From: Paludibacteraceae bacterium
GTDB lineage: Bacteria > Bacteroidota > Bacteroidia > Bacteroidales > Paludibacteraceae
Assembly (NCBI GenBank): GCA_024399545.1
Contig: JAKSNS010000005.1
Coordinates: 1 to 64,000, forward strand
Length of the DNA: 64,000 nucleotides
Direction of reading: 5' to 3'
The first letter of the stretch is position 1; every line of letters starts with the position of its first letter. The translations under genes and the position numbers were made by a program. A model generated the notes under the pieces. It was not told the DNA's origin, did no database searches, and saw only the letters and a program-made list of their open reading frames with translations. Positions 8,822 through 15,923 of this stretch are shown here, piece by piece.

Positions 8822-9813
8822 TAAGGCACTTCTACTGCGTTGAGTATATCGTTGATTATGCTATCTGATGTCAGGTTGTTAGCCTCAGCCTCATACGACA
8901 GACCTATACGATGACGAAGCACATCGTGTGCAACGGCACGGACATCCTCAGGGATTACATATCCCCTGCGTTTGATGAATGCGTATGCGCGCGAAGCAAG
9001 GGCAAGGTTGATTGAAGCACGTGGCGAACCACCGAAATCAATCATCTCCTTAAGACCTTTCAAGCCATATTCCTCAGGCGAACGTGTTGCAAATACAAGG
9101 TCAACAATATATTTCTGTATCTTCTCGTCCATATAGACCTCACGCACAACGTTGCGTGCTGCGATAATATCCTCGACTCTTACCACTGGCTTGACCTCGT
9201 TAAATCCTCCTGTCAGATGAGCATGAACGACCTGACGTTCTTCCTCTTTCTTAGGGTAACTGATTACGACTTTGAGCATAAAACGGTCAACCTGCGCCTC
9301 TGGTAGAGGATATGTACCCTCTTGTTCGATAGGGTTTTGAGTAGCCATAACAAGGAATGGGTTTGGAAGGGCAAAAGTCTCTTCGCCTATCGTCACCTGA
9401 TGCTCTTGCATAGCCTCAAGCAACGCACTTTGCACCTTGGCAGGGGCACGGTTGATTTCATCCGCCAATACGAAGTTGGCAAAAACAGGACCTCGCTTGA
9501 TGTTGAAACTTTCGTTCTTTTGGCTGTAAATCATTGTACCTACGACATCAGCAGGGAGGAGATCAGGCGTGAACTGTATTCGGTTGTACTTTGCGTCAAT
9601 CAACTGTGACAGAGTCTTGATTGCCAAAGTCTTTGCCAAACCAGGTACACCTTCCAATAAAATGTGTCCGTCCGAAAGAAGTCCTATCAAAAGGGTTTCA
9701 ATCAGATGTTTCTGACCCACGATGGTCTGGGTCATTCCCATCATCAGGGTGTCAACAAAGGCACTCTGACGCTCGATTCGCTCATTGAGCTCTCGGATAT
9801 CTACTGTCTCCAT
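8821..9813 (-). CDS. moxR: MoxR-family AAA+ ATPase
   Basis: 330 residues. The AAA_3 core has Walker A GVPGLAKT (55-62), Walker B VLADEIN (115-121) and ATQNP for sensor 1, followed by the C-terminal AAA lid. MoxR ATPases act as chaperones for metal or cofactor loading or assembly of vWA-domain complexes. Here the clients would be the DUF58, BatA and BatB proteins. It begins 17 bases after the HU-LysM gene and may read through from the ftsY promoter. Confidence 0.92.
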   Translation of the reverse strand: METVDIRELNERIERQSAFVDTLMMGMTQTIVGQKHLIETLLIGLLSDGHILLEGVPGLAKTLAIKTLSQLIDAKYNRIQFTPDLLPADVVGTMIYSQKNESFNIKRGPVFANFVLADEINRAPAKVQSALLEAMQEHQVTIGEETFALPNPFLVMATQNPIEQEGTYPLPEAQVDRFMLKVVISYPKKEEERQVVHAHLTGGFNEVKPVVRVEDIIAARNVVREVYMDEKIQKYIVDLVFATRSPEEYGLKGLKEMIDFGGSPRASINLALASRAYAFIKRRGYVIPEDVRAVAHDVLRHRIGLSYEAEANNLTSDSIINDILNAVEVP

Positions 9814-9830
9814 TTTTTATGTATGTTATA

Positions 9831-11075
9831 CTATTTTCCGTATTTGTTTTGTAACTCCTTGGCATATTGCAGGCAGTCAGGGTTTGTGGTATCTATCAAC
9901 CTGCCGTCTATCTCTGGTATTTTTATGACCATACCTGTTGTTATCTGCCCTGGGTTGCTAACTTGGTCACGGTTTGCCAAGTAAATATGTATCCAAAACT
10001 CCTTGCAACCGTATGCACGCAAGGCAATCATTGTCAACCTGCTGCCATCACGCACGGTCTCAGTCGCTTTTATCCGACTGTAATCTATTTTCATCGTGCG
10101 CATCTGCTCTATGGTAAGCCTGCCGTCAGGTAATTTATCTTCCTCCATAACAACAGTGTCCTCTTTCACCTCTACTGTATCCCTTTTAACTTCAACGGTA
10201 TCTTTTCTTTCAACCACAAGTTCCGCTTCTTTTTCTGGGACATCGGCAACTTGCTTGAAGTTCACATAATATATTGCACCAACTATCACAAGTAGTAACA
10301 ACATAACCAACAGGAATATCCTACCAACCTTTCCCCCATGGGTCATTGTTTCGTCCTTTTTCGACTCTTCATAATTATGTTCGTCATCAACTTTCTCGTA
10401 TTCTCCAACTTGCCCGTTTTGGTTATCGTTTTCTTCTTTCAAACTTGATTCCTCGACACTGTTTTCTTCAACAGTACTTTCCTCAACAACGCTTTCTTCA
10501 ACTGCAACCTCTTCTACTACACTTTCTTCAACAGCAACCTCTTCAACCACACTCTCCTCAACAGCAACCTCTTCAACCACGTTTTCCTCAACCGTATTCT
10601 CCTCAACCGTAACCTCTTTTTCAGGCTCTACATTTACAGGCAACCCATTAATATCAGCCAACAACCCCTTCAATTCAACAGCATCCTCGCTTAGTTTCTT
10701 CATCCTGGCAGGTGTAACAAATTCATCACTCCCCTCTTCGGCAGGGTCTTCATCTTCGACAGGTGAGTCTGACAACTCGACAACCTCAAGGTGAGCCAAC
10801 GGCTCGTTGACCATATCGGCGAATATTTTTTCGGCGGTGAACGTCACTTTGTTATGTGCGGGAATCTCTATCGTTTCTCCACCATTGACACTCACACTCT
10901 TTCTGGCTTTGACGCTGACCATCTTGAATGTCCCGAGACCTTTTATCTTGACCATTTGGTCATCGTTGAGCCCCTGCAATACAATCTCATTGAATTTATC
11001 AAGGAAGAGACGGACATCCGCACGGTTCACCCCCGTACGTTCTGCAATAATTGATATTATCTCGTTTTTTGTCAT
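9831..11075 (-). CDS. HU-domain protein fused to a membrane helix and LysM-like domain
   Basis: 414 residues. Residues 1-90 are an HU/IHF-type DNA-binding domain (TKNEIISIIAERTG; GLGTFKM; IPAHNKVTFTA). Then comes an acidic linker with repeated VEES/VEEVA units (about 156-212), one membrane helix (252-272), a second repetitive linker (KDTVEVKRDTVEVKEDTV) and a C-terminal LysM-like module (about 340-388, ending GMVIKIPEID). The order implies a cytoplasmic DNA-binding end and a periplasmic peptidoglycan-binding end. A nucleoid-to-wall tether is inference. It follows a second HU gene by six bases. Confidence 0.82.
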   Translation of the reverse strand: MTKNEIISIIAERTGVNRADVRLFLDKFNEIVLQGLNDDQMVKIKGLGTFKMVSVKARKSVSVNGGETIEIPAHNKVTFTAEKIFADMVNEPLAHLEVVELSDSPVEDEDPAEEGSDEFVTPARMKKLSEDAVELKGLLADINGLPVNVEPEKEVTVEENTVEENVVEEVAVEESVVEEVAVEESVVEEVAVEESVVEESTVEENSVEESSLKEENDNQNGQVGEYEKVDDEHNYEESKKDETMTHGGKVGRIFLLVMLLLLVIVGAIYYVNFKQVADVPEKEAELVVERKDTVEVKRDTVEVKEDTVVMEEDKLPDGRLTIEQMRTMKIDYSRIKATETVRDGSRLTMIALRAYGCKEFWIHIYLANRDQVSNPGQITTGMVIKIPEIDGRLIDTTNPDCLQYAKELQNKYGK

Positions 11076-11081
11076 CTCCCC

Positions 11082-11354
11082 TTATTTTATCTGGTTCTTG
11101 GTTGTAGCGGATGCTTTGAACCCCACCACAAGTTTCGGTGGTATCAACGAACGTTTTCCAGTCAATGGGTTGAACATCACTTTCTGCTCTTTTTCCCTCA
11201 CGTCGAACGCCCCCAAGTCAAGCATTTGGGTACTTTCACCCTCAACGACACTTTTTCGCATCACATCGACAAAGACATCCAAAATAGCCTGACACTGTTT
11301 CTGCGACATTCCTGTTTTCTCAGCCAACGCTGCCTGTAGTTCCTTGTGGTTCAT
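11082..11354 (-). CDS. HU-family DNA-binding protein
   Basis: 90 residues from the ATG at 11354 (MNHKELQAALAEKTG), which places the start four bases after the rimO stop. A longer in-frame start at 11399 would overlap rimO by 41 bases and is not preferred. The single HU/IHF domain includes GAFDVREKEQ and a C-terminal basic arm (NPLTGKRSLIPPKLVVGFKA). HU proteins bend and compact DNA. The neighbouring HU-LysM fusion suggests the two could heterodimerise; this is inference. Confidence 0.85.
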   Translation of the reverse strand: MNHKELQAALAEKTGMSQKQCQAILDVFVDVMRKSVVEGESTQMLDLGAFDVREKEQKVMFNPLTGKRSLIPPKLVVGFKASATTKNQIK

Positions 11355-11358
11355 ATTC

Positions 11359-12657
11359 TTATCGTAATATTTTGCCAAACAGTTCAAATTCGCTGGCATC
11401 AGTTATTTCCACTTTATATATTTCACCAACCTTTATTCCATCGTTTTTTTCCACAAACACCTCGCAATCCACCTCAGGCGAATCCCAACCCGTACGCCCA
11501 ACGAACCACTTTTCCTCTTCCCTGTCAATGATAACGTCTGTCGCGCTTCCTATCCTCGCACGGTTAACCTCTTCCGAGATTACCTGCTGTTCTTCCATCA
11601 GCAAAGACAAACGACGTTTTTTCTCCTCTTCCGGGACATCGTCTTTGTAGTTTATCGCCGAATATGTTCCTTCCTCCTCAGAATATGCGAAAGCCCCCAT
11701 ACGCTCAAACCTCATCTCACGCACAAAATCCAGCAATTCACCGAAATCCTCTTCCGTTTCACCTGGATGTCCAACCATTAGCGTTGTCCTTATGCATATT
11801 CCTGGTACCTCACGTCTCAACCTCTCAATAAACATAACGGTTTCTTCCTTACAAATATTGCGTCGCATCAAACTTAAAATATGATCCGAACAATGTTGCA
11901 ACGCTACGTCAAGGTAAGGGCATACCTTTGCGTTCTTCCTCATCACTTTCAACAAGTCGTATGGAAAGTGCGTTGGATAAGCGTAATGGAGTCTTATCCA
12001 CCTTATTCCTTCGATTTCGCTTATTTTCGTGACCAGTTCTGGCAACATATTCCTATGCTCCAAATCCAATCCATAGTATGTCAAATCCTGAGCAATCAAT
12101 TCCAACTCCTTAACCCCTCTCTCCGCAAGTTGCTTAGCCTCCGCCAATATCTCATCAACCTTCCTTGACTTATACTTGCCTGTTATTAAAGGGATAGCGC
12201 AATATGAACATGTCCTGTCGCACCCTTCGGCAATCTTCAGATAAGCATAATGGTTCGGAGTCGTCAGTTCCCTGTCCCATTCGCCACACTCGCAAACCCT
12301 CCCAGCGCAATGTTCCAATATTCCACCCCAATCAAACTTGCCATACCATCCGTCAACTTCTGGTATCTCTTGTTTCAATTCCTTCCTATATCTCTCGCCC
12401 AAACACCCCATTACATATACCTTACCCACCAATCTACGCTTTTTCATAGCCGCCACCTCAAGTATCATATTGATCGACTCTTCTTTGGCGTCACCTATGA
12501 ACCCACAAGTATTTATAATCACAATCTCGCCCCTAACCTTTTCAGCGTCATGGAACACCTCAAACCCGACACCTCTGAACCGTGCCATCAACCGCTCAGA
12601 GTCTATCAGGTTTTTAGAACAACCCAACGATATTATGTCAACCCTTCCTTTTATCAT
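11359..12657 (-). CDS. rimO: Ribosomal protein S12 methylthiotransferase RimO
   Basis: 432 residues. The MTTase N-terminal domain has cluster cysteines C13 (LGCSKNLIDSE), C51 (NTCGF) and C85 (MGCLGERY). The radical SAM domain has CxxxCxxC at 146/150/153 (GCDRTCSYCAIP). A C-terminal TRAM-like domain ends the protein. RimO beta-methylthiolates the conserved aspartate of ribosomal protein S12. LGCSKNLIDSE and the lack of MiaB features favour RimO. It overlaps the ftsY stop as ATGA. Confidence 0.95.
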   Translation of the reverse strand: MIKGRVDIISLGCSKNLIDSERLMARFRGVGFEVFHDAEKVRGEIVIINTCGFIGDAKEESINMILEVAAMKKRRLVGKVYVMGCLGERYRKELKQEIPEVDGWYGKFDWGGILEHCAGRVCECGEWDRELTTPNHYAYLKIAEGCDRTCSYCAIPLITGKYKSRKVDEILAEAKQLAERGVKELELIAQDLTYYGLDLEHRNMLPELVTKISEIEGIRWIRLHYAYPTHFPYDLLKVMRKNAKVCPYLDVALQHCSDHILSLMRRNICKEETVMFIERLRREVPGICIRTTLMVGHPGETEEDFGELLDFVREMRFERMGAFAYSEEEGTYSAINYKDDVPEEEKKRRLSLLMEEQQVISEEVNRARIGSATDVIIDREEEKWFVGRTGWDSPEVDCEVFVEKNDGIKVGEIYKVEITDASEFELFGKILR

Positions 12658-13607
12658 CCGAACAAAGACTCAACGAAAGCCTCTTTGTTGAACACCTGAA
12701 GATGGTCAATTCCCTCGCCCAAACCTATATACCTAACTGGCACCTTGAATTGTGCCGAAATTCCCAACACAACCCCACCTTTGGCCGTACCGTCCAGTTT
12801 CGTCACCGCAAGCGATGTCACCTGAGTTGCTTTTGTGAATTGCGTGGCTTGCTCAAAGGCGTTCTGCCCTGTGCTGCCATCCAAAACAAGCATAACGTCA
12901 TGAGGCGCATCTGGCACAACCTTCTGCATCACCTTCTTGATTTTTGTCAGTTCGTTCATCAACGCTACCTTGTTGTGCAACCTCCCAGCCGTGTCTATTA
13001 TCACCACATCAGCATCGTTGGCCTTGGCTGACGACAAGGTGTCAAATGCCACAGACGCAGGGTCAGCACCCATATTCTGCTTAATTACAGGACATCCCGT
13101 TCTCTCTCCCCACACCTGCAACTGCTCAATCGCAGCAGCCCTGAATGTGTCAGCCGCTCCAAGATAAACTTTCTTGCCAGCCTGTTTGAACTGGTACGCC
13201 ATCTTGCCTATAGTCGTCGTCTTGCCAACACCGTTAACACCCACGACCATTATAACGTAAGGTTTCGCTGGCAGCTCGTCCTCGAACGACAGCACCTTAC
13301 CGCTGTTGTTTTCCGACAGCAACTCACCTATCACCCCTTTGATTGTCTTGTTCAGTTCGTCAGTGCTTACGTATTTACGCTCAGCCACCCTCTCCTCTAT
13401 CCTCTTGATAATGTCGAGCGTAGTCTCAACACCGACATCCGAAGTCACCAAAGCCTCCTCCAGGTTGTCCAACACCTCATCGTCAACCTTATCTTTACCC
13501 ACCACGGCACGAGCTACCTTCTTGAAGAAACTCTCTTTCGTTTTCTGCAAGCCTTCTTCCAACACTTCTTTCTTTTCTTTGCTTCCAAAAATTCCAAACA
13601 ATCCCAT
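12654..13607 (-). CDS. ftsY: Signal recognition particle receptor FtsY
   Basis: 317 residues. It has a short N-terminal lysine/glutamate region, an SRP54-type helical N domain (about 25-105) and a GTPase domain with P-loop GVNGVGKT (123-130), IDTAGR and TKLDG. It lacks the long acidic A domain of the E. coli protein, as is usual in Bacteroidetes. FtsY receives SRP-ribosome complexes at the inner membrane. It is the first gene of a minus-strand block that continues without obvious terminators to the PAP2 gene. Confidence 0.96.
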   Translation of the reverse strand: MGLFGIFGSKEKKEVLEEGLQKTKESFFKKVARAVVGKDKVDDEVLDNLEEALVTSDVGVETTLDIIKRIEERVAERKYVSTDELNKTIKGVIGELLSENNSGKVLSFEDELPAKPYVIMVVGVNGVGKTTTIGKMAYQFKQAGKKVYLGAADTFRAAAIEQLQVWGERTGCPVIKQNMGADPASVAFDTLSSAKANDADVVIIDTAGRLHNKVALMNELTKIKKVMQKVVPDAPHDVMLVLDGSTGQNAFEQATQFTKATQVTSLAVTKLDGTAKGGVVLGISAQFKVPVRYIGLGEGIDHLQVFNKEAFVESLFG

Positions 13608-13642
13608 ATTATCAGTATTTTATGTTACGTATATACAACCTG

Positions 13643-13650
13643 CAAAAATA
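13643..13650 (-). promoter_or_regulatory. -7 box for ftsY block
   Basis: The minus strand reads TATTTTTG, matching the Bacteroidetes -7 consensus TAnnTTTG, 36 bases upstream of the ftsY start. Confidence 0.5.
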
Positions 13651-13728
13651 CACTTTTTCCCGCAAACCACCAAATATTTTTCCTGTTTTTTTTCTTGATT
13701 TTTTCTTTCCAATCTGAATCTTTTTTCT

Positions 13729-13736
13729 TACCTTTG
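13729..13736 (+). promoter_or_regulatory. -7 box for the M15 peptidase gene
   Basis: TACCTTTG fits the Bacteroidetes -7 consensus, 52 bases upstream of the ATG at 13789, after a T-rich stretch. Confidence 0.55.
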
Positions 13737-13788
13737 CAAAAGTTTCGCCAAACAAAACAAATCGCCAATTCATTTTTTATATAACACA

Positions 13789-14493
13789 ATGAGACAAATA
13801 TTTACCAAGTTCATAGTCCTCTTGCTACTCTGTACTTTCGCCACATATTCTTTTCCCCAGGACATCCAAACTTTCATGAAGAAAAGGATTACAGGCAATT
13901 TCGACCCTGCTTCCGACCCTGCTTTCACGCTCATCATCGACCAAGGTTGCCCGTCAGCACCTATGTACATACACCGTCAAGTCTATTACGCATACCTGAA
14001 AATGAGTTACGCCGCAAGCCGCGAAAACATAGAACTCCCCATTGTTTCCGCTACGAGGAATTTCAAACGGCAAGCCAAAATCTGGGAACGTAAATGGACG
14101 AATTTCAGTGGCACCCCCGCCGAAAAAACCCTGAAAATCCTCGAATACTCCTCAATGCCCGGCACCTCGCGCCATCATTGGGGGACTGACATAGACCTCT
14201 GCTCCACCGAAGATTATGAATGGAATACACCTAAACTGCAAGCAACTCTGAAATGGCTTAATGAGAATGCCAAACGATTTGGTTTCTACATGCCTTACGA
14301 CAACAACCCCAACAGGACTGGATATAAATACGAACCTTGGCATTGGAGTTATTATCCAATGGCTGACTATTACACTGAATTATTTAGGAAACTTATTACC
14401 TATCAAGACATAAAAGGCTTCTCTGGTGCACATCTCGCCCAAGAATTTGCGGTCATCGAACTTTACGTCTTCGGCATCGCCAGTCACGAATGA
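13789..14493 (+). CDS. Exported M15-family D-Ala-D-Ala carboxypeptidase-like protein
   Basis: 234 residues. A signal peptide (about 1-22) is followed by an M15B/VanY-type zinc peptidase domain. The zinc-site motif SRHHWGTDID (127-136) supplies H129 and D136, and EPWHWSY (from about 182) supplies the catalytic glutamate and third zinc ligand H185. Family members cut D-Ala-D-Ala or related bonds in peptidoglycan in the periplasm. The 3' end overlaps the convergent tatC gene by ten bases. The exact bond cleaved cannot be told. Confidence 0.88.
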   Translation: MRQIFTKFIVLLLLCTFATYSFPQDIQTFMKKRITGNFDPASDPAFTLIIDQGCPSAPMYIHRQVYYAYLKMSYAASRENIELPIVSATRNFKRQAKIWERKWTNFSGTPAEKTLKILEYSSMPGTSRHHWGTDIDLCSTEDYEWNTPKLQATLKWLNENAKRFGFYMPYDNNPNRTGYKYEPWHWSYYPMADYYTELFRKLITYQDIKGFSGAHLAQEFAVIELYVFGIASHE

Positions 14494-15245
14494 CCATTAC
14501 CCCCTCCGCATCTCACTACAATGATACTAACCTCGTACAGAGCGTACAACGGCAAAGTAACCAACGTCAGCGTCACTGCGTCACCCGTTGGCGTGATTAC
14601 CGCCGACAGTATCAGCAAACACACCAACGCATGCCTCCTGAATCTCCCCATCATCGCTGCATCCACCAACCCTAACCTACCCAAAAACCATGCCAATACC
14701 GGCATCTCGAACAACACCCCCATTATCAACGAAAGCATAAGCAACGTAGATATATACGACCCCAACGAAATCTGGTTAACCACCATCGGGTCAACCTGGT
14801 ATTCGGCAAGGAACCTGAACGCAAAAGGGAAAATAATAAAATAGTTCAGCAGCACACCTGCAACGAAAAGGAATATCCCCCCCGCAATCAACCCCACGGA
14901 ATAGCGTCTCTCCTTTTCATATAAAGCCGGTGCTACGAACCTATACATCTCCGCCACAATCACAGGCATGGCACAAACCAGACCAGCGACCAACGAAACC
15001 TCAAGATGTACCATAAATTGCGAGGCAAGTTCTATGTTTATGAACTTAACCTCCCGTGGCTCCAACCCTAATATCCTATACAGTATGAAGTCACTCTTTG
15101 CAGGCGCAAACAGAATATCGAAAAGCGGTTCCTTGAAAAAAAACGCCGCAATCGACAATATGAATATTGCCGACAGGCTTCTTATCAACGTCCCCCTGAA
15201 GACCTCCAGATGGTCCCAGAAACCCATCTCTTCTTTCTGCCCCAT
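14484..15245 (-). CDS. tatC: Twin-arginine translocase subunit TatC
   Basis: About 253 residues from the ATG at 15245, ten bases after the tatA stop. In-frame upstream codons reach back into tatA and are less likely. The N-terminus MGFWDHLEVFRGTLIRS is the TatC signature, and six hydrophobic spans follow, with FFKEPLFDILFAP after span 1. TatC is the signal-peptide receptor of the Tat pathway for folded proteins. With tatA next door it forms a minimal TatAC system. Its stop lies ten bases inside the convergent peptidase gene. Confidence 0.93.
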   Translation of the reverse strand: MGQKEEMGFWDHLEVFRGTLIRSLSAIFILSIAAFFFKEPLFDILFAPAKSDFILYRILGLEPREVKFINIELASQFMVHLEVSLVAGLVCAMPVIVAEMYRFVAPALYEKERRYSVGLIAGGIFLFVAGVLLNYFIIFPFAFRFLAEYQVDPMVVNQISLGSYISTLLMLSLIMGVLFEMPVLAWFLGRLGLVDAAMMGRFRRHALVCLLILSAVITPTGDAVTLTLVTLPLYALYEVSIIVVRCGGGNGHS

Positions 15246-15255
15246 CTCTGGACCG

Positions 15256-15432
15256 TTATTTTCCCTGATCCTCTTTTTTATCATCCTCCTGCACACCGTT
15301 CATCCCGTCCTTGAACGACTTCACACCCTTGCCAAGCCCCTTCATCAGTTCAGGGATTTTTTTCCCTCCAAACAAAAGCAGTACTACCAGTACTATTACC
15401 ACGATTTCCGCGGTTCCAATCATTAACAACAT
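15256..15432 (-). CDS. tatA: Twin-arginine translocase subunit TatA
   Basis: 58 residues from the ATG at 15432; an alternative ATG at 15423 gives 55. A single N-terminal membrane helix ([16 protein letters not shown]) is followed by the TatA hinge and amphipathic helix ([20 protein letters not shown]), then a short acidic/basic tail. TatA oligomers form the translocation path. The gene sits directly upstream of tatC. Its start faces the plus-strand thioesterase gene across only about 20 bases, so the two promoters must overlap. Confidence 0.92.
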   Translation of the reverse strand: MLLMIGTAEIVVIVLVVLLLFGGKKIPELMKGLGKGVKSFKDGMNGVQEDDKKEDQGK

Positions 15433-15451
15433 AACTTTATTCTTTATTTTT

Positions 15452-15802
15452 ATGACTAAATCGTTTACTGTAACTCAAGAACTTACCGCACAAGTCATTG
15501 GCTCAGGTTCCCTCCCCGTCCTCGCCACCCCTGCACTCGCCGCATGGATAGAGAATGTCGCCACGCTCACCGCTGCTCCCCTGCTCTCTGAAGGCGAAAC
15601 CTCCGTTGGCACAAACATCAACCTTGACCATCTACGCAAATCGCTCATAGGCGAAACGATTGACGTATCCGTTGAACTTCTTAGCCATGAAGGCCGTCAA
15701 CTCTGCTTCTCTGCCGAATGCCATAACGCCGAAGGCACACTTGTCGGCAAAGCCTTCCACACCCGCTTCATCGTCAACACCACACGTTTCATGTCGCATT
15801 AA
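15452..15802 (+). CDS. FlK-like hotdog thioesterase
   Basis: 116 residues from the ATG at 15452. It resembles the fluoroacetyl-CoA thioesterase (FlK) group of hotdog proteins: [12 protein letters not shown] carries T26 and E34, and NLDHLRKS carries H60, matching the Thr-Glu-His set of that group. Most Bacteroidetes members have no known substrate and are annotated as thioesterase-fold proteins. It is divergent from tatA and convergent with the TonB receptor gene. Confidence 0.8.
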   Translation: MTKSFTVTQELTAQVIGSGSLPVLATPALAAWIENVATLTAAPLLSEGETSVGTNINLDHLRKSLIGETIDVSVELLSHEGRQLCFSAECHNAEGTLVGKAFHTRFIVNTTRFMSH

Positions 15803-15819
15803 CCAATGACTGCTTGGCA

Positions 15820-15905
15820 ACGATAGATTAACGTAGGATTAACGATACATTAACGATACATTAACGATACATTAACGATAGATTAACGATAGATTGACCT
15901 ATCCG
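15820..15905. repeat. 12-bp tandem repeat array, copy 1
   Basis: About six units of ATTAACGATACA/ATTAACGATAGA run in tandem and end in ATTGACCTATCCG. The array lies between two convergent genes, 19 bases before the TonB receptor stop codon. The same array with the same boundary sequence occurs at 60608-60706. Confidence 0.9.
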
Positions 15906-15923
15906 CTCCCCTAATCGCCAAAT

